Assembly (NCBI GenBank): GCA_910578255.1 | Contig: CAJTQM010000005.1 | Coordinates: 66,149-85,834, forward strand | DNA length: 19,686 bases | Direction: 5' to 3' | From: an uncultured Oscillospiraceae bacterium | GTDB lineage: Bacteria > Bacillota > Clostridia > Oscillospirales > Ruminococcaceae | Part shown: piece by piece, positions 5,424-13,321 of the stretch | How the letters are laid out: every line of letters starts with the position of its first letter | Numbering within the stretch: position 1 is the first letter of the stretch | Position numbers and translations under genes: made by a program | Notes under the pieces: generated by a model | What the model was told of the DNA's origin: nothing | Seen by the model: the letters and a program-made list of their open reading frames with translations, nothing else | Database searches by the model: none

Positions 5424-7877
5424 ATTTTACCTTATGAGGCCATCAGCGTTGCGGTGGATAAGGCGGCTTATCATTTTGATAAGCTGTACAGCTACGCGAT
5501 CCCCGCGCAGTTTGCGGCCGTTTTGCAGCCGGGTATGCGGGTGCTGGTGCCCTTTGGCGGCGGCAACCGCAAGCGTCAGGGAATCGTACTCGACCGGGTC
5601 AAGGTAAAAAGCCTGGAAAAACTCAAGCCGGTTATTTCGCTTTTGGATCGTGAACCGGTGCTTTCGCCGGAATTTTTGCGGCTGGTCTCTTTTTTAAAAG
5701 AAACCACCTTCTGCTCGTATTTCGACGCGGTAAAAGCGATTTTGCCCGGCGGAATCGGCTATCGGGTACAGTATGGGTATCAGCTTTCTCCTCGATGGGA
5801 TCAGGACTGGGAAAAATTAGAGGAGAATGAGCGAGAAATCGCTTCCTATCTTGGCCAGCGCAAAGAGGAGGTACCGGGGGAAAAACTGCTGGGGCTTTTG
5901 GGACTGTCGACGGACAGTGAATTTTTGGAGCGGATGCGGCAAAAGGGCATTCTGGTCCGGGAGGAGACGGCCCGGCGGCGGATGAAGGATGAAACGGTCC
6001 GGATGCTGGCGCTGTCACCCCAGGAGGGAGGGCTTGAGAATATCCGCCTGACCCCTAAACAAAAGGAAGTCGTGGCGTTTTTGCAGACGGTGGAAACCGC
6101 GTCGGTTCGGGAGACCATCTATTTTACCGGCGTGACCGAGGCGGTGTTTCGCGCGCTGCACAAAAAGGGATTGGTTTACTACTACGACGCCGAGATCCTG
6201 CGCCAGGAAGAGGAAAATCCGTCCGGTCAAGGTGAACTACCCCCTCTGACCCAGGGCCAGCAGCGGGCTTACCAAAGCCTTTTGGAAGAATACGAAAAAA
6301 AAGGGGCCTCTACCGCGCTTTTATACGGCGTGACCGGAAGCGGGAAAACCCAGGTCTATTTAAGGCTCATCGCCAAAGCCCTGGAAGAGGGCAAGCAGGC
6401 CATCGTCCTGGTGCCTGAAATCTCCCTGACGCCCCAGACAATCGCCGCTTTTACCGCCGTTTTTGGGGATAAGGTGGCAATTCAGCACAGCGGCCTTTCC
6501 TTGGGTGAGCGGATGGACCAGTGGAAAAAAATCCGTGCCGGGCAGGTTTCCATCGCGGTGGGGACCCGGTCGGCCATCTTCGCTCCCTTTGCCAATCTGG
6601 GGCTGATTGTAATAGATGAAGAGCAGGAACACACCTATAAGTCGGAGGCGAGTCCCCGATTCCACGCCCGGGATGTAGCCCGCTTTCGAAGCGCCCAAAA
6701 CAGCTGTCTTTTGGTGTTGGCCTCCGCAACCCCATCGGTGGAAAGCTATTACTACGCCCAAAAAGGGGCGTACCGCCTCGTACAGCTGGAAGAGCGGTTT
6801 GGCGGCGCGCTTTTGCCAAAGGTGGAAATTATTGATATGGGCCAACAGCTGCGCGAGGGCAATGATCTGGCGCTCAGCCGGGAATTATTGGCGGGGATGG
6901 AGGAAAACCTTCAAAAAGGCGAACAGACCATCCTTTTGCTCAACCGGCGGGGATACCATACAAAAGCCATCTGCACCGGCTGTAATACGGCGGCGTCCTG
7001 CCCCAATTGCAGCATCGCCATGACCTATCACGCGGCCAATCAAAGGCTGCTTTGCCATTACTGCGGCTATTCCCGCCCGGCGGACGAAAGCTGCCCGGTC
7101 TGCGGCGGAAGCTATCTGCGCTATCAGGGGGTTGGCACCCAAAAGCTGGAAGAGCAGCTGCACACCCTTTTTCCCCAGGCGCGCGTTTTGCGGATGGATG
7201 CGGATACCACCATGACCAAAAACGCCCACAGCGAAAAATTCAAGGCGTTTGCGGCCGGGGAGTATGACATTATGATCGGCACCCAGATGGTGGCGAAGGG
7301 CCTGCATTTTCCGCAGGTAACGCTGGTGGGGGTGATCGCGGCGGACGCTTCGCTGTTCGGCGATGATTTTAAATGCCAGGAGCGGACCTTTAGTCTGATC
7401 ACACAGGTCATCGGCCGCGCCGGCCGCGGCGAAAAGCATGGCCGGGCGCTGATTCAGACCTTTGTGCCGGACAACCGGGTCATTGAGCAGGCGGCCCGCC
7501 AGGATTACGAGGGCTTTTTTCAAGAGGAGATCCTGGGCCGGAAGGTCATGCTGTATCCGCCCTTTTGCAGCATCTGCGCCATCGGCTTTTCCGGGCCGAT
7601 GGAATCACAGGTGGTGGAAGCGGCCAGGCGGTTTTTAAAGGATTTAAAACAGACGGCGGCGAAGGAATATCCGGATCTTCCGCTGCGGGTATTGGGTCCT
7701 ACCGCCAATATGATTGTGAAGGTAAGCGGAAAATACCGCTATAAAATATTGATTAAATGCAAAAATACCGCAGATTTTCGCCGGATGGTCGCCGGACTCT
7801 TGGTCCGGGCGGGAAAGGCCCCGGAGAATAAACAGGTCTTTGTATTCGGCGATTTGTATTATGACGGTTCCATGTAA
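5424..7877 (+). CDS. priA: primosomal protein N' (replication restart helicase PriA)
   Basis: PriA reloads the replisome at stalled forks as a 3'-to-5' superfamily 2 helicase. An N-terminal DNA-binding domain is followed by Walker A GVTGSGKTQVYL, Walker B-like VIDEEQEHTYKSEA, and SATPSVESYYYA. A zinc region follows with cysteines in CTGCNTAASCPNC, CHYCGY and CPVCGG (eight in all). The C-terminal helicase lobe has GTQMVAKGLHFP and QVIGRAGRG. The conventional start would be GTG 5454, but no ribosome binding site precedes it. The reading frame stays open upstream, and the extra residues ILPYEAISVA resemble the usual PriA N-terminus. A strong AAGGAGAGG (5409-5417) points to an ATT codon at 5424, giving 817 residues. 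The exact start is inferred; the identity is certain. Confidence 0.95.
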   Translation: MLPYEAISVAVDKAAYHFDKLYSYAIPAQFAAVLQPGMRVLVPFGGGNRKRQGIVLDRVKVKSLEKLKPVISLLDREPVLSPEFLRLVSFLKETTFCSYFDAVKAILPGGIGYRVQYGYQLSPRWDQDWEKLEENEREIASYLGQRKEEVPGEKLLGLLGLSTDSEFLERMRQKGILVREETARRRMKDETVRMLALSPQEGGLENIRLTPKQKEVVAFLQTVETASVRETIYFTGVTEAVFRALHKKGLVYYYDAEILRQEEENPSGQGELPPLTQGQQRAYQSLLEEYEKKGASTALLYGVTGSGKTQVYLRLIAKALEEGKQAIVLVPEISLTPQTIAAFTAVFGDKVAIQHSGLSLGERMDQWKKIRAGQVSIAVGTRSAIFAPFANLGLIVIDEEQEHTYKSEASPRFHARDVARFRSAQNSCLLVLASATPSVESYYYAQKGAYRLVQLEERFGGALLPKVEIIDMGQQLREGNDLALSRELLAGMEENLQKGEQTILLLNRRGYHTKAICTGCNTAASCPNCSIAMTYHAANQRLLCHYCGYSRPADESCPVCGGSYLRYQGVGTQKLEEQLHTLFPQARVLRMDADTTMTKNAHSEKFKAFAAGEYDIMIGTQMVAKGLHFPQVTLVGVIAADASLFGDDFKCQERTFSLITQVIGRAGRGEKHGRALIQTFVPDNRVIEQAARQDYEGFFQEEILGRKVMLYPPFCSICAIGFSGPMESQVVEAARRFLKDLKQTAAKEYPDLPLRVLGPTANMIVKVSGKYRYKILIKCKNTADFRRMVAGLLVRAGKAPENKQVFVFGDLYYDGSM

Positions 7878-7889
7878 GGAGGAAGTGCT

Positions 7890-8363
7890 TTGGCGATTCG
7901 GGAAATTGTAAAAGAAGGGGACGATTGCCTGCGCAAGGTCTGCCGCCCGGTGGATAAATTCGACAAGCGGCTGGCAGTTTTGCTGGACGATATGGCGCAG
8001 ACGATGTACGAGGGAAACGGCGTTGGCCTGGCCGCGCCCCAGGTGGGGGTATTGCGCCGGGTTGTGGTGATCGACTGCGGGGAAAAGCTGTACGAACTTA
8101 TTAACCCGCAGATTATCTCCCAGGCGGGTGCTTTAGACGAAGCGGAGGGATGTCTTTCCAGCCCCGGGGAATACGCGTTGGTGCGCCGGCCGGAAAAGGT
8201 GGCGGTCAAGGCCCAGGACCGGCACGGCAAGGAATTTGTCTTAGAGGGCGACCATCTGCTGGCCCGCGCCATCTGCCATGAATGCGACCATCTGGACGGG
8301 CGTCTGTTCAAGGATATTGCCATTCGAATGCTGCATCAAGATGAAGACGGGAATTGGAAATAA
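7890..8363 (+). CDS. def: peptide deformylase
   Basis: This 157-residue metalloenzyme removes the formyl group from the N-terminal methionine of new proteins. All three family motifs are present: GVGLAAPQVG, EGCLSSP and HECDHLDG. The expected metal ligands are C88, H130 and H134, with E131 as the catalytic glutamate. The start is a TTG behind a strong AAGGAGGA (7876-7883), giving the family-typical N-terminus (M)AIREIVKEGD. It lies 12 bases after priA and 24 before fmt, whose product adds the same formyl group. Confidence 0.96.
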   Translation: MAIREIVKEGDDCLRKVCRPVDKFDKRLAVLLDDMAQTMYEGNGVGLAAPQVGVLRRVVVIDCGEKLYELINPQIISQAGALDEAEGCLSSPGEYALVRRPEKVAVKAQDRHGKEFVLEGDHLLARAICHECDHLDGRLFKDIAIRMLHQDEDGNWK

Positions 8364-8387
8364 TCGTTATAAGTAGGGTGAGAGAGA

Positions 8388-9320
8388 TTGCGTATTGTAT
8401 ATATGGGAACGCCGGATTTTGCGGTTCCCACGCTTCAGGCGCTTTTAGACAGTTCCCATCAGGTGGTGGGGGTATTTTCTCAGCCGGACCGGCCCAAAGG
8501 GCGGGGCTATAAGCTGATGCCACCGCCGGTAAAGGAATTGGCACAGTCCCGGCAGGTGCCGGTGTACCAGCCCCAAAAGCTGCGGGACGGCGCCGCGCTG
8601 GAAATTTTAAAGCAATTGGCGCCGGACGTGATCGTTGTGGCGGCTTATGGCCGGATCTTGCCAAAGGAGATTCTGGAACTGCCGCCTTACGGCTGCGTAA
8701 ACGTCCACGCGTCGCTGCTGCCCAAATACCGCGGCGCAGGCCCGGTGCAGTGGAGCGTAATCCACGGGGAAAAGACCACCGGCGTGACGACGATGTTTAT
8801 GGCCGAAGGAATGGACACCGGCGACATTTTAGAACAGTCGGAAGTCTCTATCGGGCCGGATGAAACAGCCGGAGAACTGATGGACCGGCTGGCGGGCTTA
8901 GGGGCAGAACTTCTGCTGCACACCCTTGAACTTTTGCAGACAGGAAAGGCGGTGCGCACCGTCCAGGAGGAAAGCCGGGCAACTTATGCGCCGATGCTAA
9001 AAAAATCGGACGGCGCTTTGGATTTTTCCCAGCCGGCGCAGAAGCTGTATGACCGGATCCGGGGAGTATCCCCCTGGCCGGGTGCTTACACTTATCTGGA
9101 CGGCAAGCTGATAAAAATCCACAAGGCTGCCCTTTTGCCGGATCAAAAGGGCGAACCGGGTCTTCTTGCCGGCGAAAAGCGGATGATCGTCGGCTGCGGC
9201 GATGGGTCTCTGGAACTTTTGGAGGTGCAGCCCCAGGGCGGAAAGCGGATGCGCGGAGAAGATTTTTTGCGCGGCGTACGCGGCGAGAGAAAAAAGTTTA
9301 CATCCTGCCCATTGGAATGA
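8388..9320 (+). CDS. fmt: methionyl-tRNA formyltransferase
   Basis: This 310-residue enzyme transfers a formyl group from 10-formyltetrahydrofolate to Met-tRNA(fMet), preparing it for initiation. The N-terminus RIVYMGTPDFAVP and the core HASLLPKYRGAGPVQW followed by GVTTMFMAEGMDTGDIL are diagnostic. They hold the catalytic Asn-His-Asp set (N of VNVHAS, the His, and D of MDTGDI). A C-terminal tRNA-binding domain starts near residue 205 (LYDRIRGVSPWPGAYT). The start is a TTG at 8388 with AGGGTGAG upstream. The next ATG would delete the first beta strand. It is co-oriented with def. Confidence 0.96.
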   Translation: MRIVYMGTPDFAVPTLQALLDSSHQVVGVFSQPDRPKGRGYKLMPPPVKELAQSRQVPVYQPQKLRDGAALEILKQLAPDVIVVAAYGRILPKEILELPPYGCVNVHASLLPKYRGAGPVQWSVIHGEKTTGVTTMFMAEGMDTGDILEQSEVSIGPDETAGELMDRLAGLGAELLLHTLELLQTGKAVRTVQEESRATYAPMLKKSDGALDFSQPAQKLYDRIRGVSPWPGAYTYLDGKLIKIHKAALLPDQKGEPGLLAGEKRMIVGCGDGSLELLEVQPQGGKRMRGEDFLRGVRGERKKFTSCPLE

Positions 9321-9426
9321 CATAATTGATCGGTATTCTATCAATAGCTGCCCGTTTTTTGGGGAAAATCTTTGTAGGGCAGAAAGTTTGCTGAAACGTT
9401 GTTTTTCTGATGAGGAGGCGAAGCCT

Positions 9427-10125
9427 TTGTTTTACAACTTGTTTGACCCGTATTATTGGATTTTGATCGTGCCGTCGATATTGCTGGCCCTTTGGGCTCA
9501 GATGATGGTTTCTTCCAATTTCAAGAAATATTCCGCCGTCTACAACCGCCGGGGGTACACTGGTGCCGACGCGGCACGGATGATTTTGGATTCCAACGGG
9601 CTTTATCACATTCGCATTGAACGGATTGCCGGCAATTTGACCGACCATTACGACCCGAAAGCCGAGGTAATCCGTCTGTCGGACTCGGTTTACGGGTCGG
9701 CGACGGTGGCGGCGGTGGGCGTTGCCGCCCACGAGGCGGGCCACGCGGTGCAGCATGCCGTCGGCTATGGGCCGATCAAGATCCGCACCGCCATTATCCC
9801 GGTGACGAGGATTGGTTCTACACTGTCGATTCCCCTGATTTTGCTGGGCTTTGTATTTCAATTTCAGCCTCTTATCCTGGCGGGGATTTTGTTTTACGCC
9901 ACAGCGGCGCTGTTCCAGCTGGTGACGCTGCCGGTGGAATTCAACGCCAGTTCCCGGGCGCTGAAGGTGCTGGCGCAGTCGGAAATGCTGGACACCGAGG
10001 AACTTACCGGCGCAAAAAAGGTGCTGTCGGCTGCGGCGATGACCTATGTGGCCGCGCTGCTGACCGCTTTGGCGCAGCTTTTGCGGCTGATTCTCATTTT
10101 TGGCGGACGCCGCCGGGACGATTAA
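9427..10125 (+). CDS. YugP-type membrane zinc metallopeptidase
   Basis: This is a 232-residue integral membrane protein of the neutral zinc metallopeptidase family (YugP in B. subtilis). The N-terminal segment (YYWILIVPSILLALWAQMMV) is membrane-spanning. H102 to H106 form a HEAGH zinc-protease motif (HExxH) within AAHEAGHAVQHA. Two or three further hydrophobic helices follow (TLSIPLILLGFVFQF, LILAGILFYATAALFQLVT) and a last one near the end (AALLTALAQLLRLILIF). Its substrate is not known. The TTG at 9427 is chosen because TGAGGAGGCG (9411-9420) precedes it and it gives the usual short N-terminus before the first helix. It is absent from this position in B. subtilis but common between fmt and rsmB in Clostridia, as far as I recall. 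An unusually long 106-base gap separates it from fmt. Confidence 0.88.
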   Translation: MFYNLFDPYYWILIVPSILLALWAQMMVSSNFKKYSAVYNRRGYTGADAARMILDSNGLYHIRIERIAGNLTDHYDPKAEVIRLSDSVYGSATVAAVGVAAHEAGHAVQHAVGYGPIKIRTAIIPVTRIGSTLSIPLILLGFVFQFQPLILAGILFYATAALFQLVTLPVEFNASSRALKVLAQSEMLDTEELTGAKKVLSAAAMTYVAALLTALAQLLRLILIFGGRRRDD

Positions 10126-10147
10126 AAAACAGATTTAGGTGACGCAG

Positions 10148-11479
10148 TTGAAAAGTGGCAGGCAGATCGCCGCGGAGGCCCTTTTGCGGGTAGAAACCTC
10201 CCAAGGATATTCGAATATCGTTTTGGACCGGCTGCTTCAGCCGGACGGCACGGCGGCCCGGGAACGGGCCTTTGCCAGCGCGCTTTTCTACGGCGTTTTA
10301 GAAAAGAAAATCACCTTGGATTACATCATCGGCAGGTATTCCTCCCTGCCAGTGGAAAAAATGGACCCGCTGGTACGGCAGCTTTTGCGCATGGCCGTTT
10401 ACCAGATTATCTATATGGATTCTGTGCCGGCACCGGCGGCTGTCCACGAATCGGTGGAACTGGCCAAAAGACTGGGAAAAGGGCGTGCCTCCGGCTTTGT
10501 CAATGGGGTGCTGCGGTCCTTTTTGCGAGACGGGGGAGAAATCCGTCTGCCAAAACCGGAGGACGACCGGGTCCAATGGCTGTCGCTGACCTATTCGGTC
10601 CCCCAGCCGCTGATCCGGCTTTGGGCAAAGCAGTATCCCCAGGAGGACCTGGAGACGCTTTTGCAGGGAATGACCAGCCGCGCGCCGCTGTTCGCCCGGG
10701 TCAATACCCGACGGACCAACCCGCAGGCACTATGCGCCCGGCTTTTAGAGGAGCAGGTGGACGCAAAGATTTTCCCGGGATGGGAAAACTGCCTGCTTTT
10801 GCGGCACACCGGCAGTCTGGAGGCGGTGAAAGCGTTTCAGGAAGGGCTGTTTCACATTCAGGACCTTTCCAGTCAGGTCTGTGTTTCGGCGTTGGATGTC
10901 CGTCCGGGAATGCGGGTGCTGGACTGCTGCGCGGCCCCCGGAGGGAAAACCTTTACCTTAGCGCAGTGTATGGAGGACGAAGGGGAAATTGTAGCGACGG
11001 ATTTGTACCCGCAAAAGGTAAAAATCATCCGCGCGGGGGCGCAGCGGTTGGGTTTGGACTGCATCCGGGCGTCCTCGGCGGATGCAAGTGTTTATGCGGC
11101 TGCTTTGGGCCGGTTCGACCGGGTCTTGTGCGATGCGCCCTGCTCCGGTCTCGGCATTATCCGGCGCAAGCCGGAAATTCGATACAAAAACCTCGATACC
11201 TTACGGGATTTGCCTGTTGTCCAGTATAAAATTTTACAGTCTGCTGCACAATATGTGAAAGAGGGCGGACGCCTTGTTTATTCCACCTGTACGCTGAACC
11301 GGCGGGAGAATGATGAAGTGACCCAGCGTTTTTTAAAAGAGCATCCGGATTTTTCCGCCGTCCCTTTTCCAAAGGAAACCTCTTGTTTTTTGGGTTTGGA
11401 TGGGCAGTCCAGCGCCACGTTGATGCCCCATCGAAACGGCAGCGACGGATTTTACTTTGCGCTGTTTGCCCGGTCATAG
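10148..11479 (+). CDS. rsmB: 16S rRNA (cytosine-967-C5)-methyltransferase
   Basis: This 443-residue SAM-dependent enzyme methylates C967 of 16S rRNA. An N-terminal NusB-like RNA-binding domain (residues about 1-140; ALFYGVLEKKITLDYII, YQIIYMDSVPAPAAVHESVE) precedes the methyltransferase fold. The SAM loop is DCCAAPGGKTFTLAQ. C332 in DAPCSGLG and C381 in YSTCTLNRREN are the expected paired cysteines, C381 being the nucleophile. The start is probably the TTG at 10148, with AGGTGA at 10137-10142. A GTG at 10139 overlaps that site and is less likely. It lies 22 bases after the metallopeptidase gene and 38 before rlmN. Confidence 0.95.
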   Translation: MKSGRQIAAEALLRVETSQGYSNIVLDRLLQPDGTAARERAFASALFYGVLEKKITLDYIIGRYSSLPVEKMDPLVRQLLRMAVYQIIYMDSVPAPAAVHESVELAKRLGKGRASGFVNGVLRSFLRDGGEIRLPKPEDDRVQWLSLTYSVPQPLIRLWAKQYPQEDLETLLQGMTSRAPLFARVNTRRTNPQALCARLLEEQVDAKIFPGWENCLLLRHTGSLEAVKAFQEGLFHIQDLSSQVCVSALDVRPGMRVLDCCAAPGGKTFTLAQCMEDEGEIVATDLYPQKVKIIRAGAQRLGLDCIRASSADASVYAAALGRFDRVLCDAPCSGLGIIRRKPEIRYKNLDTLRDLPVVQYKILQSAAQYVKEGGRLVYSTCTLNRRENDEVTQRFLKEHPDFSAVPFPKETSCFLGLDGQSSATLMPHRNGSDGFYFALFARS

Positions 11480-11517
11480 CGGCAAGCGGTCAGCAATAAA
11501 TGGGGGAGGCGAAGCGG

Positions 11518-12561
11518 TTGGAAAAGGTGGATATCAAATCCATGACGCTGCCGCGTTTGGAGGATTATTGCATCCGGCAGGGACTGCCGAAGTTTCGCGC
11601 CGGTCAGATTTTTGGATGGCTGCACCAAAAGGGCGCGGCGTCCTTTGACGAAATGAGCAATCTGCCGGCAGAACTTCGAAAGCGTCTGTCCCAAAGCTGT
11701 GAAATCCCCGGCATCGCCATCCGGCGAAAGCTGGTTTCCAAAATCGACGGCACCATAAAATATCTGTATGAATTCGCCGACGGTCAGACGGTGGAGAGCG
11801 TGCTGATGCAGTACCGGCACGGCTACAGTCTTTGTATCTCCACCCAGGTTGGCTGCCGGATGGGCTGTCGGTTTTGCGCGTCGACCCTACTGGGCCTGGA
11901 GCGTTCCTTGACTCCCGCCGAGATGCTCGGCGAGGTGTATATGGCGGGGCAGGACAGCGGACAAAAAATTTCGTCGGTGGTTTTGATGGGGATTGGGGAG
12001 CCGTTGGACAACTTTGAGAATGTCATGGATTTTTTGGATATTCTTTCCTCGCCCCAGGGGATGAACCTGAGTTTGCGGCATGTGTCCCTTTCCACCTGCG
12101 GCCTGGTAGACGGGATCTACCGGCTGATGCAGAGAAAATTGCAGCTGACGCTTTCCATTTCCCTGCACGCGCCCAACGATGAAATCCGTTCCCGGACGAT
12201 GCCGGTGAACAACAAGTATCCCATGGATGAGTTGCTTTCGGCCTGCCGGGACTATTTTAGGCAGACCGGGCGGCGGATATCCTTTGAATATGCGCTGATT
12301 GAAGGGGTGAACGACACACCTTCCTGCGCGCGGCAGCTGTGCCGGAAGTTAGAGGGCTTAAGTGCCCATGTGAACCTGATACCGGTCAATCCGGTGAAGG
12401 AGCGAAATTTTCAAAGAAGTTCCCGGGAGCGGGTCCGGCAGTTCCAGGAAATTTTGGAGCAAAACCATGTGAACGCCACCGTTCGACGAGAACTGGGCAG
12501 CGATATCAACGCTGCCTGCGGCCAGCTGAGAAGGGATGACAAAGGAGGAAAATCATGCTGA
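11518..12561 (+). CDS. rlmN: dual-specificity 23S rRNA/tRNA adenine-C2 methyltransferase RlmN
   Basis: This 347-residue radical SAM enzyme makes 2-methyladenosine at A2503 of 23S rRNA and, in some bacteria, at A37 of certain tRNAs. The iron-sulfur ligands are C113, C117 and C120 (CRMGCRFC). The two mechanistic cysteines are C106 (LCISTQVGC) and C334 (DINAACGQLR), with the same seven-residue spacing from the cluster as in E. coli. MGIGEPLDNFENV and STCGLVDGI are family motifs. The TTG at 11518 is preferred over ATG 11500, because GGGGGAGG at 11502-11509 is then a proper ribosome binding site and the N-terminus EKVDIKSMTLPRLEDY matches the family. Its end overlaps prpC by 7 bases. Confidence 0.96.
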   Translation: MEKVDIKSMTLPRLEDYCIRQGLPKFRAGQIFGWLHQKGAASFDEMSNLPAELRKRLSQSCEIPGIAIRRKLVSKIDGTIKYLYEFADGQTVESVLMQYRHGYSLCISTQVGCRMGCRFCASTLLGLERSLTPAEMLGEVYMAGQDSGQKISSVVLMGIGEPLDNFENVMDFLDILSSPQGMNLSLRHVSLSTCGLVDGIYRLMQRKLQLTLSISLHAPNDEIRSRTMPVNNKYPMDELLSACRDYFRQTGRRISFEYALIEGVNDTPSCARQLCRKLEGLSAHVNLIPVNPVKERNFQRSSRERVRQFQEILEQNHVNATVRRELGSDINAACGQLRRDDKGGKSC

Positions 12562-13286
12562 GGATAGCGGGAAAAACAGATGTTGGGAGAAAACGCACCG
12601 CCAACGAAGACAGATTCTTTGTCGCCAAGCTTTCAGAAAATACGGCTTACGCAGTGGTTTGCGACGGCATGGGCGGAGAAAAAGGCGGCCATGTGGCCAG
12701 TTCTTGTGCGGTGGAACGAATCCGGAAAATGATGGAGAACGGGTACCAGGAGGAATTTGGCGAAAATTCGGTGAAAAATCTGATGCTTTCCTCTATATCC
12801 GCCGCCAATGCGCAGGTTTTTTCCATGGCGGAGAAAAACGAGTCGCTCAAGGGGATGGGTACCACCGTCGTTCTGGCCCTGGTACGGGATTCGATGATAC
12901 ATATTGCTTATGCCGGCGACAGCCGTGCCTATTTGGTTGACGAGGCTGGCGTACGTCAGCTGACCCATGACCACAGTATGGTTCAAATGATGGTGGATCG
13001 GGGCGAGATTTCGCCGGAAGAGGCCCAATACCATCCGGAAAAGCATTATATCACCCGAGCGCTTGGCGTAAGCAGTATGCTGGAGGTCGATTATCTGGAA
13101 GAAGAGATGCCGGACAAAGGAGCGGTGCTTCTTTGCTCCGACGGGCTTTCCAATTATCTGGATCAGGCGGATCTGCACCGGCTGGTCTGGAATAACGACG
13201 CAGCTTTGGCGGCGGACCAGCTGATCGCACAGGCCAACGCTATGGGCGGCGCCGACAATATTACGGCCGTATTGATTGGAAAATAG
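12555..13286 (+). CDS. prpC: PP2C-type Ser/Thr protein phosphatase
   Basis: This 243-residue cytoplasmic phosphatase (PrpC/Stp1 type) is the partner of the neighbouring PASTA kinase and reverses its phosphorylation. The metal-coordinating motifs of the PPM family are in order: RTANEDRFFV, VCDGMGGEKGG, GMGTTVVLAL, YAGDSRAYLV, LTHDHSMVQ, CSDGLSNYL and GGADNITAVLI. The aspartates in these motifs bind the catalytic Mn/Mg ions. AAAGGAGGAAAA precedes the ATG and lies inside the end of rlmN. This gives a 7-base overlap and suggests coupled translation. prkC begins 35 bases downstream. Confidence 0.95.
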   Translation: MLRIAGKTDVGRKRTANEDRFFVAKLSENTAYAVVCDGMGGEKGGHVASSCAVERIRKMMENGYQEEFGENSVKNLMLSSISAANAQVFSMAEKNESLKGMGTTVVLALVRDSMIHIAYAGDSRAYLVDEAGVRQLTHDHSMVQMMVDRGEISPEEAQYHPEKHYITRALGVSSMLEVDYLEEEMPDKGAVLLCSDGLSNYLDQADLHRLVWNNDAALAADQLIAQANAMGGADNITAVLIGK

Positions 13287-13321
13287 AGATTTTTGAATAC
13301 TGCGGGACCAGGAGGCAGACA

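Noticed and set aside
5454..5456. GTG as the priA start codon
   Set aside because: No ribosome binding site precedes it and it removes N-terminal residues that fit the family; kept only as the conventional alternative to ATT 5424.
6885..7523. 212-codon minus-strand frame inside priA
   Set aside because: It lies wholly within the helicase and zinc-binding coding region of priA and resembles no family.
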